Origin: Campylorhamphus procurvoides | Taxonomy: Eukaryota; Chordata; Aves; Passeriformes; Dendrocolaptidae | Direction of reading: 5' to 3' | DNA: 64,000 bases | Assembly (NCBI GenBank): GCA_013396655.1 | Contig: WBMV01004257.1 | Location: 173,709-237,708 of the forward strand | Shown here: positions 48,786 through 61,149 of the stretch, one piece after another | How the letters are laid out: each line of letters starts with the position of its first letter | How positions within the stretch are numbered: the stretch's first letter is position 1 | Position numbers and translations under genes: made by a program | The notes under the pieces: generated by a model | Seen by the model: the letters and a program-made list of their open reading frames with translations, nothing else | What the model was told of the DNA's origin: nothing | The model's database searches: none

Positions 48786-49684
48786 CTAAATTAGACAAAC
48801 AGAATTATTAAACTGCAGTTGGGAAATGTACACCTTTAGTATCAAATAGTTATTAACTACATTTTGTCATTGCCATTTTAAAAGTAGCAAACACACTGTA
48901 TCAATCATTACCTTAAAAAAAAAATCTGTATTTCAAATACGGTACTGATCCTAAAGCTATTAATCAACTGTTGGGCTGCTAATAAACTATTAGAGAGATG
49001 TCCTTTAGCCCTGCATAAGGGACCCTTACATTTTTTTGCAGTCTGAACTGCAAATGAGGTAGGGCTCCATGGTAAAGGAGAATGTGTTTTACATGCTGGT
49101 CTCTGCAGGAGTTAGAAAGAGTGAATAGATATGGGTGGCAGTGTGATAGATGATATGAAGTAGGAATCCCCAGGCTCTTCTGTTTTTGCCACCTGGTAGT
49201 TCACACACTGTGGCTCAGCTATACTTGGCTTGGTAGGAAGCCAGGAGCTGTCACTGTCACCATTGATTTAAAGCACTGCACCTAGGTTTAGCACATTTGA
49301 CATCCATCCTGACTGTAGTGAACACTTCCTGTGTTGGATACACCCACAGAATTTTTTCAAATAGATGAATAATTTTAGTGCTTAATCTGATGTGCACTGG
49401 ACAGTTCTGAAGCAATTACTGTCTAGGATACAGAAACAAAGAATAAACAGGAGGTAACAACTGGCTACTGGGTTGTATCTGATGAAGCCAATATAAATAT
49501 GGAAAAAAAGTATATGCAATAAGATGTTAGTCTTAGTGTTCAGTTAAAACTTTTTTTGTTTGTCTTTTTAAAGTAACATTCTGTATTTTATATACATGTG
49601 TTTGCCTTTGAAAAGAGAGCCCACTGGGAGAACCACAATCACCTTACAATATTGATCAGCAAAGGCTCTTCCCTCTTACATTAT
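48786..49684. other. No feature seen
   Basis: Mixed AT-rich sequence without recognised elements. Confidence 0.45.
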
Positions 49685-49930
49685 AGATGGCTAAGTCAGG
49701 TATTAGAAGAAGGGAAATACTGTGCCCATCTTTAAAAAGGGTGTAAAGAAGCACTCTGAAAACTACTGGCCTGTCAGTCTCACCTCTGTGCCTGGGAAGA
49801 TCATGAAACAGATCTTCCTAGAAGATCCAATCATTCCTTGATTGGAAGACCACATAAAGAGGGTAGTGGTCAAGGGTTCAGAGTCCTGATGGACACCAGT
49901 GACAAGTTTCGGAAATTTGCTGGCCATAGA
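49685..49930 (+). mobile_element. CR1 LINE reverse transcriptase fragment, plus strand
   Basis: Reads as CR1 ORF2 around the start of the reverse transcriptase: an atcttt-aaaaag-type lead, then codons for [17 protein letters not shown] (family form [17 protein letters not shown]) near 49760. A deletion then joins to a later segment (agggtagtggtcaagggttc, near 49858; family VVVNGS). About 500 bases of the normal element are missing between them. No 3' end is present. Confidence 0.85.
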
Positions 49931-50043
49931 ATATATTGAAGTCACAAATCAAGACATTGTTTATGCAATACACCTTAGAAAGAAGTACACAGCTAAATTT
50001 TAGCAAACAAAATTTTTTCCAGTAGCACTAAATTACTAATAAT
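49931..50043. other. Short AT-rich spacer with target site
   Basis: AT-rich sequence. Its last six bases (aataat, 50038-50043) are the left target-site copy of the following LTR. Confidence 0.7.
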
Positions 50044-50581
50044 TGTGGGGGAACCCCACATGAGACAGGCTTCAGATGATCAAAGTGACCACTTTTATGA
50101 GTGGATGGACATTTCCACCAAGTAACTATGCTTCGAAGCTCATGATGACCCCACGCTGCAGTCGCCGAAGAAGTTATAAAGTTTGCAGTTTTAGATAGTC
50201 ATTAAATGTATTAGATAGGTAGTTAAATTTATTACATTTCGATTGTATTAGTTCGATTGTTCTTATTGGCTGTTGTCCCCCTAGTTACTCAGTCCTCATT
50301 GGTTGCTTAATCCCCCTCACCCCATTGGCTAGCAGGTGCTGCAGTGCAGCAGTACCATATAAGGCTAGCCCCTCCCAGTTTTTCCTTTTCTGTATTGTCC
50401 CCTCCTTCCCTCTCCCATATTTGTCGTGCTCCTCCCTAACTCCTCCCCAACGCCTCCCAATTTCTAGGAGCCTCTGCCCCAGACCCTATATAAGTCCCAT
50501 GTGCCCTAATAAACTGTTCCAGTCTTCTTCACCCTACCTCGACTGTGGACCATTCCTTTCTCACCCCGGCGGAACGCATCA
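50044..50581 (+). mobile_element. Alpharetrovirus-like solo LTR with 6-bp target duplication
   Basis: A 538-base LTR that starts TGTGGGGG and ends ...CATCA, flanked on both sides by aataat (50038-50043 and 50582-50587). U3 carries three reversed CCAAT boxes (attggctg, attggttg, attggcta at about 50255-50330) and C-rich blocks. TATA (tatataag) is at 50487-50494, with AATAAA at 50508-50513. The 6-bp duplication and the AATAAA only about 20 bases after TATA are features of alpharetrovirus and related class II LTRs. There is no internal region, so it arose by recombination between two LTRs. It is related to 8051-8482. Confidence 0.9.
50487..50513 (+). promoter_or_regulatory. TATA box and AATAAA of the solo LTR
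   Basis: tatataag (50487-50494) and aataaa (50508-50513) are 13 bases apart. With a start about 25-30 bases after TATA, AATAAA lies at the U3/R boundary, so R must be short. Alpharetroviral LTRs have the same arrangement. Confidence 0.75.
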
Positions 50582-50599
50582 AATAATGATATTATGAAA

Positions 50600-51038
50600 G
50601 GTATAAACACAGTCTCCATAATAATGTGTATAATTCTGACTGCATTTGTTAGCTTTGCATAGCAAAGTTTTAATTCAAGGTGGCTGCCAGCTGTCTCTAA
50701 CAGAGATTCTCAGCTGGGCAAGGCCAAGCCCATTAACAATGGTCATAGCACCTCTGGAGTAACTTAAGAAGGGAAAGTTACTGCACAAAAGCAAATTGCA
50801 GCCAGAGAGTGTGAGAATTTGTGAGAGAACTCTTATATGTCTCTGCAGACACCAAGCGCTGTGAAGAAAGATGAGAAGATGTTCCAGGGATGGTTATTGA
50901 TCAGTGATCTCTCCCTGTCCTTTTCTGCACTCAAATACAACTTTTTGTTGTATTTTTTCTCTCTGTTCAAGTTAGGAGAGGGAGTGATTGAGAAGCTTTG
51001 GTGGGCACCTAGCATCCAGCCAGGGTCAACCCACCACA
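50600..51038 (+). mobile_element. ERVL-type LTR, internally deleted, plus strand
   Basis: Landmarks of an avian ERVL-type LTR occur in order: aaggtggctgccagctg (50678), cacctctggagtaacttaag (50750), agtgtgagaatttgtgagag, ctgcagacaccaagcgctgt (50845), then gtgatctctccctgtccttt (50906) and ggagtgattgagaagctttg. The end is ttggtgggcacct ... caacccaccaca at 51038. The GC-rich middle of the family, seen in part at 29722-29940, is missing here, so this copy has an internal deletion. The 5' end is uncertain, and no target duplication was found. Confidence 0.8.
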
Positions 51039-51915
51039 ATTTTTTATAAAAGTGATTTTGAACTATTGTTGGTCCAATAAACGAATTCAGGAGACGAATA
51101 CTCTTAGGGTCAGAAAAAAGCATTCAAGTGGAAAGCAAATCATCTTTATATACTTTATTTAATAAGAATTTCCATCTGGCCCCCTATATTCCTGACTAGA
51201 AAAGGCAAAATATGACTGCCATGGAGGAGAAGAAATAAGATGAAGAAAACCAGTTCTAGATGGTTTATAATTGCTTTGAATAAAATCATCCTGTGTCTGC
51301 AGTCTTCTCTTTTACCCTACATCTCCACAACAAATAATCAAAGTTAGTAAGACTCTGCAGTAGTCTCCTGTATTCATTTCCGGGGAAGGATGGAAAAACC
51401 CAATTTATTTAATTATGTACTTCTATTTCTCCGAAGTTATAGAAAATGGTAAGTTAATTTAGTTTGCACTGGAAATTTATTCAAAGGATTCCCAAGCTTG
51501 TAAGGCTCATATCTGCAACTCTAATAATGGTTTTGCTTTACCTTGTTTTAAAACTTTTTATGTATGTCTACTATAGTCATATGTAGAATATGTGTGCTTG
51601 TATCACATCTTTGGCAGTTCATTAGAATCTATCATTATATCAATATTAAACAGCCAGGAAGTAAGACAGCTGGACAACAGCCATTAAAATGTATGTAAGG
51701 CAGGATAGATACCAGCCGCTTATTTCTGTAGCAATTATACCTTGAAGTAAGAATAAAACCATAGATTAGAAACCAGCATGGCATGTGTCATGGTTTTTTA
51801 GTGCCATGGGTACAAGCAAAACAAAGCCTGACATTTCCTTGTAGTCTTGTTGGGTTTACATGGTCTGTAAGCTGTGCTTTATTCAAAGGAACATAGACAT
51901 ATTTAAGTTGCTACC
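51039..51915. other. AT-rich stretch, no gene seen
   Basis: No repeat family or exon recognised. Confidence 0.5.
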
Positions 51916-52050
51916 TTGAGACAAGCTCAGTTCGTTAGAGCATGGTGCTAATAACACAGAGATTGTGGGTTTGATCCCTCTACAGGCCATTCACTTAAGA
52001 GCTGAACTCAATGGTCCTTGTAGGTCCCTTCCTATTCAGAATATTCTGTG
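51916..52050 (+). mobile_element. tRNA-Ile-derived SINE with CR1-like tail (TguSINE1 type), plus strand
   Basis: A tRNA-like head has an A box (agctcagttcgttagagc, 51924), the anticodon arm catggtgctaataacac (51941; AAT anticodon, tRNA-Ile type) and a B box (gggtttgatccc, 51967). A linker (ggccattcacttaagagctg) follows, then a CR1-type 3' end (tggtccttgtaggtcccttc ... ttcagaatattctgtg) ending at 52050 with the ATTCTGTG octamer typical of CR1 tails. The cloverleaf is not intact and there is no tRNA 3' end, so this is a SINE and not a tRNA gene. Confidence 0.92.
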
Positions 52051-53599
52051 AAGACTGCTTTCTGCACAAAATGGTGCACTGTGTCCCAAGTTAAGATGCG
52101 ATTAAAGAAAATGTGCATATAATGTAGAAATAATTATGAAGATAAAATAATTAAATTACTTTAAAAAAAAAAATAAACCACAAATGAATCTCAAGCAAAG
52201 AGAGAAATTTGCAATATTCAAACAACTAACTCTACATTCAATAAATGATGAAACAGCCATGGCTAAGAAGCACTTGCTGAGTAATTATGTTTCTCTTTTA
52301 CACAAAGTTGGAAATAACCAGTGTAAAAAATATTATATGATAACTCAGTATTGCAGGAAGTGTGGAATCCCTGATATTATTTACTGCCTTCATAAAGTGC
52401 AGCTTTTCAAAACTGAAATCCTCAAGCCCACTTAAGGTCTTTAAGTATAGCTTTCTACTGCATGGAATATTGTGCTTTAAGGGACAAAGCAGTTTTGATA
52501 ACTGCAGTTATCTGTTATAAACCAATGTTATATACCAGTCAGTAAAGTCAAAATTCAGAAATAATTTTATTTCAATGATTTTTTTACTGGTAATTATAAA
52601 AATATTGAAAAATGAAGTTAAGTTAGAGTTCCCATATAAGGACTCCTGCTAGACTGGAGGTAATTGGGAAAAATAGGGGAGCTGAGAAGGGAAACAAATT
52701 AATCGAGAAAAAGAGTAGAATTAGTAGTTAGGGCAAATTTTGCTCAGGAATGCTCTCCTGTATGATACCTTACTAAGGAATTGTTAAATGTAATCAGTCA
52801 TGAGGGAATCTGAGGAAGAGCACAAGGGTTATAACTGAGAAGGAATCCTTTCTAGAGAATGTGCGTGTGCCCTTCAGAAACCATCATCATACTAAACATG
52901 GAGATCTTCAGGCAACACAGTTTGATGACAACCTTTGAAAAATCAGTCACTGTAAAAAGGCATAGTACTTAAAAAATATAGGTCCTATCTCCTAAAATCA
53001 GCGGTCAAATTTTTGCTTTCATTTCCTTTTACTGGGGCTCAGAAACCAAAAATGGGAAAGGCAGAACATTGTTCAGGATTAAAGGAACATTTTGAGCAAT
53101 GTTCTTAGTACAAACACAGTACTGAAAGTAGAGTAATAACTTTCAGAATTAATACTTTTACTTTCAGAAATTATAGGTTTGAACAGCTTGCATTGCATGT
53201 TAGAATTTGCCATTATCAGAAGTATGGAAAACATAACTAAATATAAAATATTTTTGCTTTTGTTGAGAAAAGAAAGCATATGCTAATATTATTGAAGACT
53301 ACCTTATAGTGGGCTCTTTTCATGCATAATTTCCTCATTTTTTATTTGTTGGGATTTACAATCTAGAAGTTTTTTAAGCTGTATTGTTGATGATGATATT
53401 TTATAAAATTTATAATTCTTAAAGTAATTTAAGAGTTTTTTGGAAAGGAAATTATAAGTTTATTATATTTTAAATGTGAAACCCAAGTAAGTAATTTCTA
53501 AACAGAAGAGGAAATTTCAAATCCTTTTGGGGTCAGTGGTACAATTCTGACTTCAACAAGTCAAGAACTTCCTCCACTTTGTTTTTACCATATCCCGGA
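52051..53599. other. AT-rich stretch, no gene seen
   Basis: No repeat family or exon recognised. An 83-codon plus-strand frame at 52184-52435 has no domain. Confidence 0.45.
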
Positions 53600-53715
53600 A
53601 TATGTTGTGTTCTGGAATTTTGCTCATGTCCAAGGCAGCTTTTAAGAGAAACGTGCATCCAAATAGTTCTTGAATATCTCCACTGAGGGAGACTCCACAG
53701 CCACTTTGGGCTGCC
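53600..53715 (-). mobile_element. Degraded CR1-like fragment
   Basis: The phrase atagttcttgaatatctcca, then gactccacagccactttggg and ctgccattcagagtgac, follows the antisense CR1 3' region (family form: cttctgaacatctcc ... gactccac-agcc-ctctgggcagcctgttccag). It is very divergent, and no 3' terminus is seen. Confidence 0.6.
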
Positions 53716-56700
53716 ATTCAGAGTGACTGTGGAAGGCTGGAGGAATTACCTCTCAATAACTTCTTGGGTTTCAAGAAGCACAAATAGAAAACCACCTGTT
53801 TGAAAAGGAAGATCTCCTTTAAGAGCCATTTTGTAACTGTCAAAAAAATTTAAAGAAAGTGTCATCCTCGGGATTTGCTAAAGATTACTGTAATTTGGTA
53901 TTTAATTTGCATATTAAAATTATTATCAGACTCCACTAACATTATTTTAAACTCTGAATGAGATTACATTCCTACAATTCAGAAGCTCTCTTTCTGCAGC
54001 TTAGCACATCTACACATAGTCACAATGAGCAGTGGACAATGACACCAAGGACAAACTTCACATGGTTATATGCATTTTTTGCAAGCTTTTGACCTTTAAA
54101 ATGTCAATGATATTCACCACTTTTATAGATGAACGTGTCAGCTTGTCTTACCTAAAAGTAAAAATGTTAAACCAACACCACCACTAACAGCCAAAAACTG
54201 ACCTTGAAAATAAGAATGTGTCTACACAGAAGTTGCGATAATGATATAGGGTAATTAAGATATGTAAGATCTTCATGTGGGTAGTCTCATTTAGTTTCAA
54301 AATAAACTTAATATTATTTAATTTCATCTATTTTGAAAATGAATTATGCTAAATCATATTAAGGCCATTTAAGAGGAAAAAAAAATGGTCCATGAAGAGC
54401 TTAAGTAATTCAAATTAATTAATTTTCAGGGTTCATTAGAATTAACATTATGGCTTGCTGTTATTCAGGAAAGGCATGGTCATCACTGTACCTCTGAAAA
54501 CTCATCATAGAGGTGCCACTAGTTCACATCCAATTGCTTCTTGTAGTGTGGGAATGATAACTTTATTCTTTTCTCCCTAAGATGCATGTAAAATCGCCAT
54601 TACACGTGCATACAGTCCCATAAGGTGTATTCAATCATAAATTTCTTACACACGCTTCTCAGATCTGTTATGGATAATCCACATACCGAAGCCCAAAAGC
54701 AAGTAGATGAATGTGTCACACAGTACAGCAGAAGAAAGGGAAAATGCATTTGTGTTTGCAGGTTTTCATGGTAGAAAACAATCAATTGGATTATCTTAAG
54801 GAGTAAATATTTCTACTAATCAAAAATCGAATGTTTAAATCATGGATTTTTAATAAGGAAACTTTTAATCATTACTGATTTTTAAATTGTGGATATTGTT
54901 AAAGACATTTACTTTCCTTATGTCTCTATATTAGTGTGTTTGGCTGCTAAGAACCATCTTGGTAGTGTTTAAAGAGATTTTTACATGCACTGTTGATGGG
55001 AGATTGGATAGGAACCCATAGCAGACTCAGTCTCTCATTATCTGCTACCAAGCTTTTTGTATGTACCAGCTTGCTTCACGAAGCATTTTATAGTAGATTC
55101 AAGACAGTCTACTTGTCTGGCCATATAAATCCAACAGAGTTTTATGCTTATACTGATTAGCTGCATTTTTATTTTAATTGTTACTCTTTCAGGATTTAAG
55201 TTCATAGCTTCACCTATATATATGCTAATTCTTCTGTTTCCTAAAGCCTCTCTCTTCAACTTGCAATATAATACTTATCTTCTATAAGACACTTAGAGAA
55301 ATATTTCATCTTTTTGTAGAAAGGACTGCTGCTGTTTTTATCCTCTGGAGACAGCATCTGGAAGTAGACAAAACTTTTATTTTCAATAATACATGAAACA
55401 AAGAACCACAAACCTTCAGCAGAGTCTGGAGCAGTTTACGTTGGGAATTGAAAAACTGTGAAAAACTCCTGCCAGACAACTAGAAAAGAAGTGGATTTCT
55501 TTAAAAATAGGAGAAACAAGTGTATTTTGTGAGAAATGGAAATAATATTGCAAAGTAGAAGATTTATTTTTTTTTTCATTTCTGGACTTAACATAAACCA
55601 GCAAGATGTGTTTTCTTCCTACAGATTGAAAAGCTTAAAGGTTAAAAGATTGTTTGCCCACTTAAAGATGTCATTAAACTTTGTTTTCAAATTCTGTAAA
55701 GCAAAGCCTTCCCCATTAAGTTTTGTTATTGCCATTTAACAATTTTTCCATCCAATCAGGTATACAAAACGATCTTTACATCAATGATGATTGGATAGGA
55801 CATTTTGTGTCTTGTATATTTTTTATTAATTAAAAAAAAATGTTTTGAAATCTGAATACATAAATTACATAATGCAGTACTTGCTTTACTTTCTGTTTTG
55901 ATTATATTTCTGATTCCACAAATTTTACATTTATGCTAAATATTTCATTTCTGAATAATCAAAGTACTACAGAAAATTTACAGATAGGCAGCAGGGATTT
56001 TTAAGTTATGACTTTACAGATCTTTTTCATCAGTATTAGGTTTAACTCTTTTCAGGCACTGGTACTCAGGCATACAGTGCCCTTTAGTCAGCTTCTGTGA
56101 TTCGTCATATCTACTGATACTGAAATACCTCTGTTCCTCTTTTGGTAAATGCAAAGATAATGATTCCTGATACAAGGGTACCTTGTTATCACAAGGGTAT
56201 CCTGTTATCACATTTCTGTGTCTTTAGGTAGATGCATGCTTTTTTACTGGACTCAAACTGTCTTCCAAGGCAAATTCATTAGTTTAATATATGTTTACAC
56301 ACAAACATATATATGTTAAAATTTCAGAGGATTTTTCTCCTACACTTCTTTACAAGTTTCTTACCATAATACTTTTTCAGCTTTTTAAGTAAACATCTAC
56401 TTTCACAAACTACTAAACTTCATTAGTTAATGATTATTTTTGTATAAAAAAGCACCAAACAAAACCCAACATCCAGTAATATGTAGCAAAGACTCTTATG
56501 CTTCAAAAATTGTTACAGTTCTGATTTTGTCGCAGATTTTGTAATCACTTTATTCAAAAAAAAAGTTAAAAATCCCCAAAATAAATTAATATATATTCAG
56601 AATAAATGGAAAAGTATTTGCTTGTCACTATTGTTTGCTTATGTCAAGAATATGGTAACACTACAATATAAAATTTTCATCATGAAGCTACAGAATAACA

Positions 56701-57274
56701 CATAAGTAATTAATCTTTCACTTCAATTAAAGTCAAACCCTTAGTGTAGTAATTGATAGAATAAAATATATCCAGGGATTTATAGAGAGTAATTTGTCTC
56801 CATTAAAGAAAATCCAGAAGGTTTTCAATTTGTGGAGCTGAACAATGAACTAGTGATGAAGTTATATCTGATGATTTTCTTGGCAAGCCACTAAAGTCAT
56901 TATCCTCCTACCTGCATCAGAATTAGCTGTTTGCAAGGATTGATTAGTTGTGCAGACTGATGACTTGAATAATCATGATCTTAAATATGGCTGTGAAATT
57001 GCAACTTCCTTTGTTTATCTAAAGAAAGAAAATTGTTAAGAAAAAAATACCACTGATAATTTACAAACCTTTGATCATCTAGAGGTGATTCTGTAGTTAA
57101 AATATATTGAACATTTAACTTCAATAACAATTCAAGTGCTTGGGTTTGACTTTAGTTAACTTTTGAATTTACAAACTACTAATTCTGGAAATACTGAATT
57201 TTCACAAATTCCTTTGATGAATTCTTTCAAGACTTTCTGACCTAGGAAGGGATTTATCTAACATCACAGTTCAC
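53716..57274. other. AT-rich stretch, no gene seen
   Basis: About 3.5 kb without a recognised element, apart from a 19-bp tandem duplication at 56172-56209. Short open frames show no domain. Confidence 0.5.
56172..56209. repeat. 19-bp tandem duplication
   Basis: Two units of acaagggta(c/t)c(t)tgttatc, at 56172-56190 and 56191-56209, differing by two bases. Confidence 0.85.
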
Positions 57275-57602
57275 AACTTCCTTATGAGGGGAAGAGGATG
57301 GACAGTGACTGATCTCTTCTCTGTGCTGACCACTGACATGAAGCAAGAGAATGGCCTGAAGTTCTGTCAGGGGAGGTTTAGGTTGGATATTCGAAAAAGG
57401 TTCTTCATCTAGATGGTGGTTGGACACTGGAACAGGCTCCCCAGGGAAGTGATCACAGCACCAAGCCTGACAGAGTTCAAGAAGCATTTGGGCAATACTT
57501 TGGACACATACTGTGACTGTTAGGCATGGTCCTGTGCAGGACCAGTAGCTGGACTTGATGATCCTTGTGGGTCCCTTCCAACTTGGTATGTTCTGTGACT
57601 GA
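57275..57602 (+). mobile_element. CR1 LINE 3' end, plus strand
   Basis: Sense CR1 3' region: agagaatggcctgaagttct, caggggaggtttaggttgga, aacaggctccccagggaagt, tgatcacagcaccaagcctg, ttcaagaagcatttgg, then the 3' UTR ending tgatgatccttgtgggtccc and ttctgtgactg. The 3' ending resembles the copies at 11, 17 and 22 kb and the tails of both SINEs, so it is probably the CR1 group whose machinery those SINEs use. Confidence 0.93.
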
Positions 57603-60600
57603 GAAAATGTAGATATTTGCATGTAACTGCTAATATGCTCCTACAGGTCATAATTAATCTCATCCAGAAGTTGGCTTCTGAAATACAGCAGATAAATCAT
57701 TTTGTAGGAGTGTCTGGCTATGACTTCAGTAACAATTTCAGATGTGCATATCTGTGAACAATGTAATTGTTCATATAAAAGCCTCTAATAACTTTTGAGA
57801 TTAATCAGCACATCCCTTCTGAGATAGGATTCCTGTAGAAACCATGCCAAATCTATCAGCCCTATGTGGCTGTCTCAGAGCATTGAAAAGTAGCTGGAAT
57901 GTCTGTTCATTTAAGTTTCCATATTAAATTCCCTAATTTAGGTTTCTAATCATGATCTCGACCACAACCTCCTACTTACAGATTTTATCAGTACAAAGAA
58001 TGTATTTTAGAGAGCAAATCAAGTGATCGAAAAGAAATTTCTATTTCTGGTTCAAGGTGAACTGAAAAGTTGACTAAATTTACTTACATAGAAAACATTT
58101 AAAAAAAACAACAACAAAAACCCACAGAAAACCTAAAAAAACCCCAACTTTTAGGCAGAATTACATCATCTGGATGGGGTAAAATCCCTAAACATGAACA
58201 TTTAGTGCCACTTGGTATCCTTTTGTTCCAGCTGGTATCTCAGAAGAATATCAGTCTCTTGCAGGTCTTGCATCCTCCATATCTATTGGACCTTTGTTTA
58301 TATTCAGATACATATTGCATGTCAAATGAGACTGGATAGATAAGACTAGGCAGCAGAATATGTATGGCTTAGATATTGTGATGGCCAGATACTAAACATC
58401 TGGGTTTACACAGAAGTTAATGGGAAGAACAGATTATTTTATTGCAATCATACATGATTCTTGATACCATAATATCTATCAGGAAAGATTTAATGCTTCC
58501 CTTTTATCAATCACATATTCTGTAAAGACAGGAACCTCTGGTACTCTGAATATATGAATAACGTTGGGTTTGTTGGTATTCAGAAACATGTCTCAGTTCT
58601 CTGAAGTTTATAATCAAGTATTCTGAGGTAGGCTTGGGATGGAGTAACAGGGGAAAAAATTGAAAATTTTTGACTGTGAAAGAACTTGCTAAAGAAGTTG
58701 GAGATGGGGTTTAGACCTGTCCTATAATAAAAATAAAGGAATCAGAAGGCACTGCCTCACTTCAAGCAAATTGTAAGAGATGTAAAGAAAACACTGAATT
58801 GTGATGGTGCTGTTTTCCATCCTTCCTGATGAAACTTAATCACTGTGCATAGAGAAAGTCTTTTTTTTTTTTCCTCCAAGAGAAATATATACAAATTCCT
58901 GAAAGATGATTAAAACCCAGGTAATTCCTCAGACCCTTTCATGATTTTATCCATGTCACTGAATCCTCTTTCAATTTTTTTTTTTCCTTTTTCCATAATT
59001 GATACATTCTTTACCTTATGATGATTTGACTTCAGAGAGAGTGAGGGAAGGATTACCAGTTAGCCCAAAAATTATTCTAGCAAACTTGAAAACTAGGTCC
59101 TGGATTACAGGTTTGCTTTTGTTTTAGAGCTCAGATCTCCCACGATCTTAACTGATGTTCTCATCATTACATTATTATGCAAAGGGCAGATAGCAACGCT
59201 AATGACCATATTTCAAAATAAAAAATCTCTACAGATACTGTGACTGAGGCGTAATTGAATATATAATATGAAGGGAAATGAGTTATGTAAATGTCCTGAG
59301 TAGACAATACTCTGCCCAAGAAACCTGTGCTATCAAAAGAAGCAAAGGCAGAGTAGACAGAGAATCCTACTTCTCTTCTGAGGTTGCTCAATAAACAAGT
59401 TTCTGCTACACTAACAATACTATATTTTTTCTTGGTTTTATTTTGTTAATTTCTTTTTTTTTAACAACAATTTATGTAAAAAAAGTGATTTAATACTGCA
59501 TATCAAAGTGAATCAACACATCTCCAAAATCTAAACTCCACAAAGCTTTATATAGACATACTTACAGGGGAGTATTGTGTACAACTCACATGATCTAGCC
59601 TGCAAGCCATATTAAAATCCTTATTAAAAGCTTATGTGTTCAGCATAGGCCTTTCTTTGCCAGGCAGGCACTCTGATGGGAAAATAAAATCTCATTTTTG
59701 GGCATGTCTCAGGACAGTTCTGAGGTAACAGAAGGGCCAATCAGGAGGTATTTCTACTATAACTTCTAATATTTAGTTTAGACAGGCATCAGTTCAATGA
59801 TATTTAATAGAAAAGTCACTGGAAGTCCTTCCAGAATCAAGAATTTGAGTGTTAGAGAATGAATTTCATGACCATAGACTACTAGAAATAATTAAATAAA
59901 TGCTCTAAACTAAGCTGAATTTAAATGCCAACAGACTTTTTGTGAGAGATACATATAAATGTTTGTGAATCCTTTTTTTCTTCTTTTTTTTTTTTTTTAA
60001 GTTAGGAGAACCTTTTCCCTAAAATCAGTTTAGGCACATAAGCTCTGAAAGAGATTCTACACTTTCTTATAGACTGAAATAAAATTCAACATATAGGTAG
60101 AGCAGGCTTTATTTTTCAAAGTTACTGTTAATTCTCCTTTAGTTAATTTGGTATTGTACAGTCCTGTAAAACTTCAATGCATTGTTTCACTACCAGTTTC
60201 ACTACCATTGCATACAATGATGATGATTGTATACCTGAATACAAGTATTTCACTGATTGTTCTACTGCAACCTTCCTGATGGTGCAAAACCTATGAAACA
60301 AAGTGGTCAATGAAATATTTATGTTTTTCTGTTTACACTTATGTATCCGGTTTTAACTCCAGGTAAGTGTTTATCAATTTAAATTGTTGCCAATTGGAAA
60401 TATACAGAATTATTTAACACTTGGTGTATATTGTCGGATAAATCAAACTAAAATTCTTGGAGACAATCACAGCTGACATTGAGAATTCAAGATTTTATGC
60501 CAAGGTATTAACTAATTTACATCAGATTTCCTGACTGAATTATAGGTTGTTGGCCTGAAAGTGTGAAATGCATTCCTGTAAAGGCAACAGAGACATTTCT

Positions 60601-61149
60601 TCTCTCCTTCAGTAAGGAATCAAAATGCAAGATTTTAGTAAACTCAGCTCAGTTGATAAGGCACATATTTTTAGACAAGAAAATGTATTTCATATAATTT
60701 CATAGAGCAACATTCCAACATGGTTATCCAAATTTCTGTGTTTGTTCTGCTGTGATTGAACAATGGCAATTTGTTCCTTCTTGGCTCTCCTTACAGCAAG
60801 GAAACTCATTCGTCTGTGTTGGTGTTTATTGTTCTAGAATCTAATATTTACTTTACTTTAAGAATTAGGTAGTAGCTGTTTATTTGACTTTATGAAGGAT
60901 AAATTATGGGATTCAGTGAACATATTAATAATGATATGGCAAATTGTTGTTTTTAAATATTGTCACCTTAAAAAATATTTGGAAAATCTAGTACACTACC
61001 TTGTTTATTTTGGAAAATACAGTTTTAATGTGAAAGTTTATTTTAACCCGTTTACAAAAAGCTCTTTTTGCGATTAAAGGGTTTTTTTCTGAGGCTCTGA
61101 GCCACTTCCTGGAAAGCAGACTCTCATCACATGCAACAGTTATATGAAA
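57603..61149. other. AT-rich stretch, no gene seen
   Basis: About 3.5 kb without recognised elements. T runs lie at 58860-58872 and 59983-59999, and an A/C-rich tract at about 58100-58146. Confidence 0.5.

Noticed and set aside
51924..51990. tRNA-Ile gene
   Set aside because: The A box, anticodon arm and B box are tRNA-like, but the acceptor stem is not formed, and the sequence runs into a CR1-type tail. It is the head of a SINE.
57254..57622. 122-codon minus-strand open frame
   Set aside because: It is antisense to the 3' region of a plus-strand CR1, so it is a shadow.
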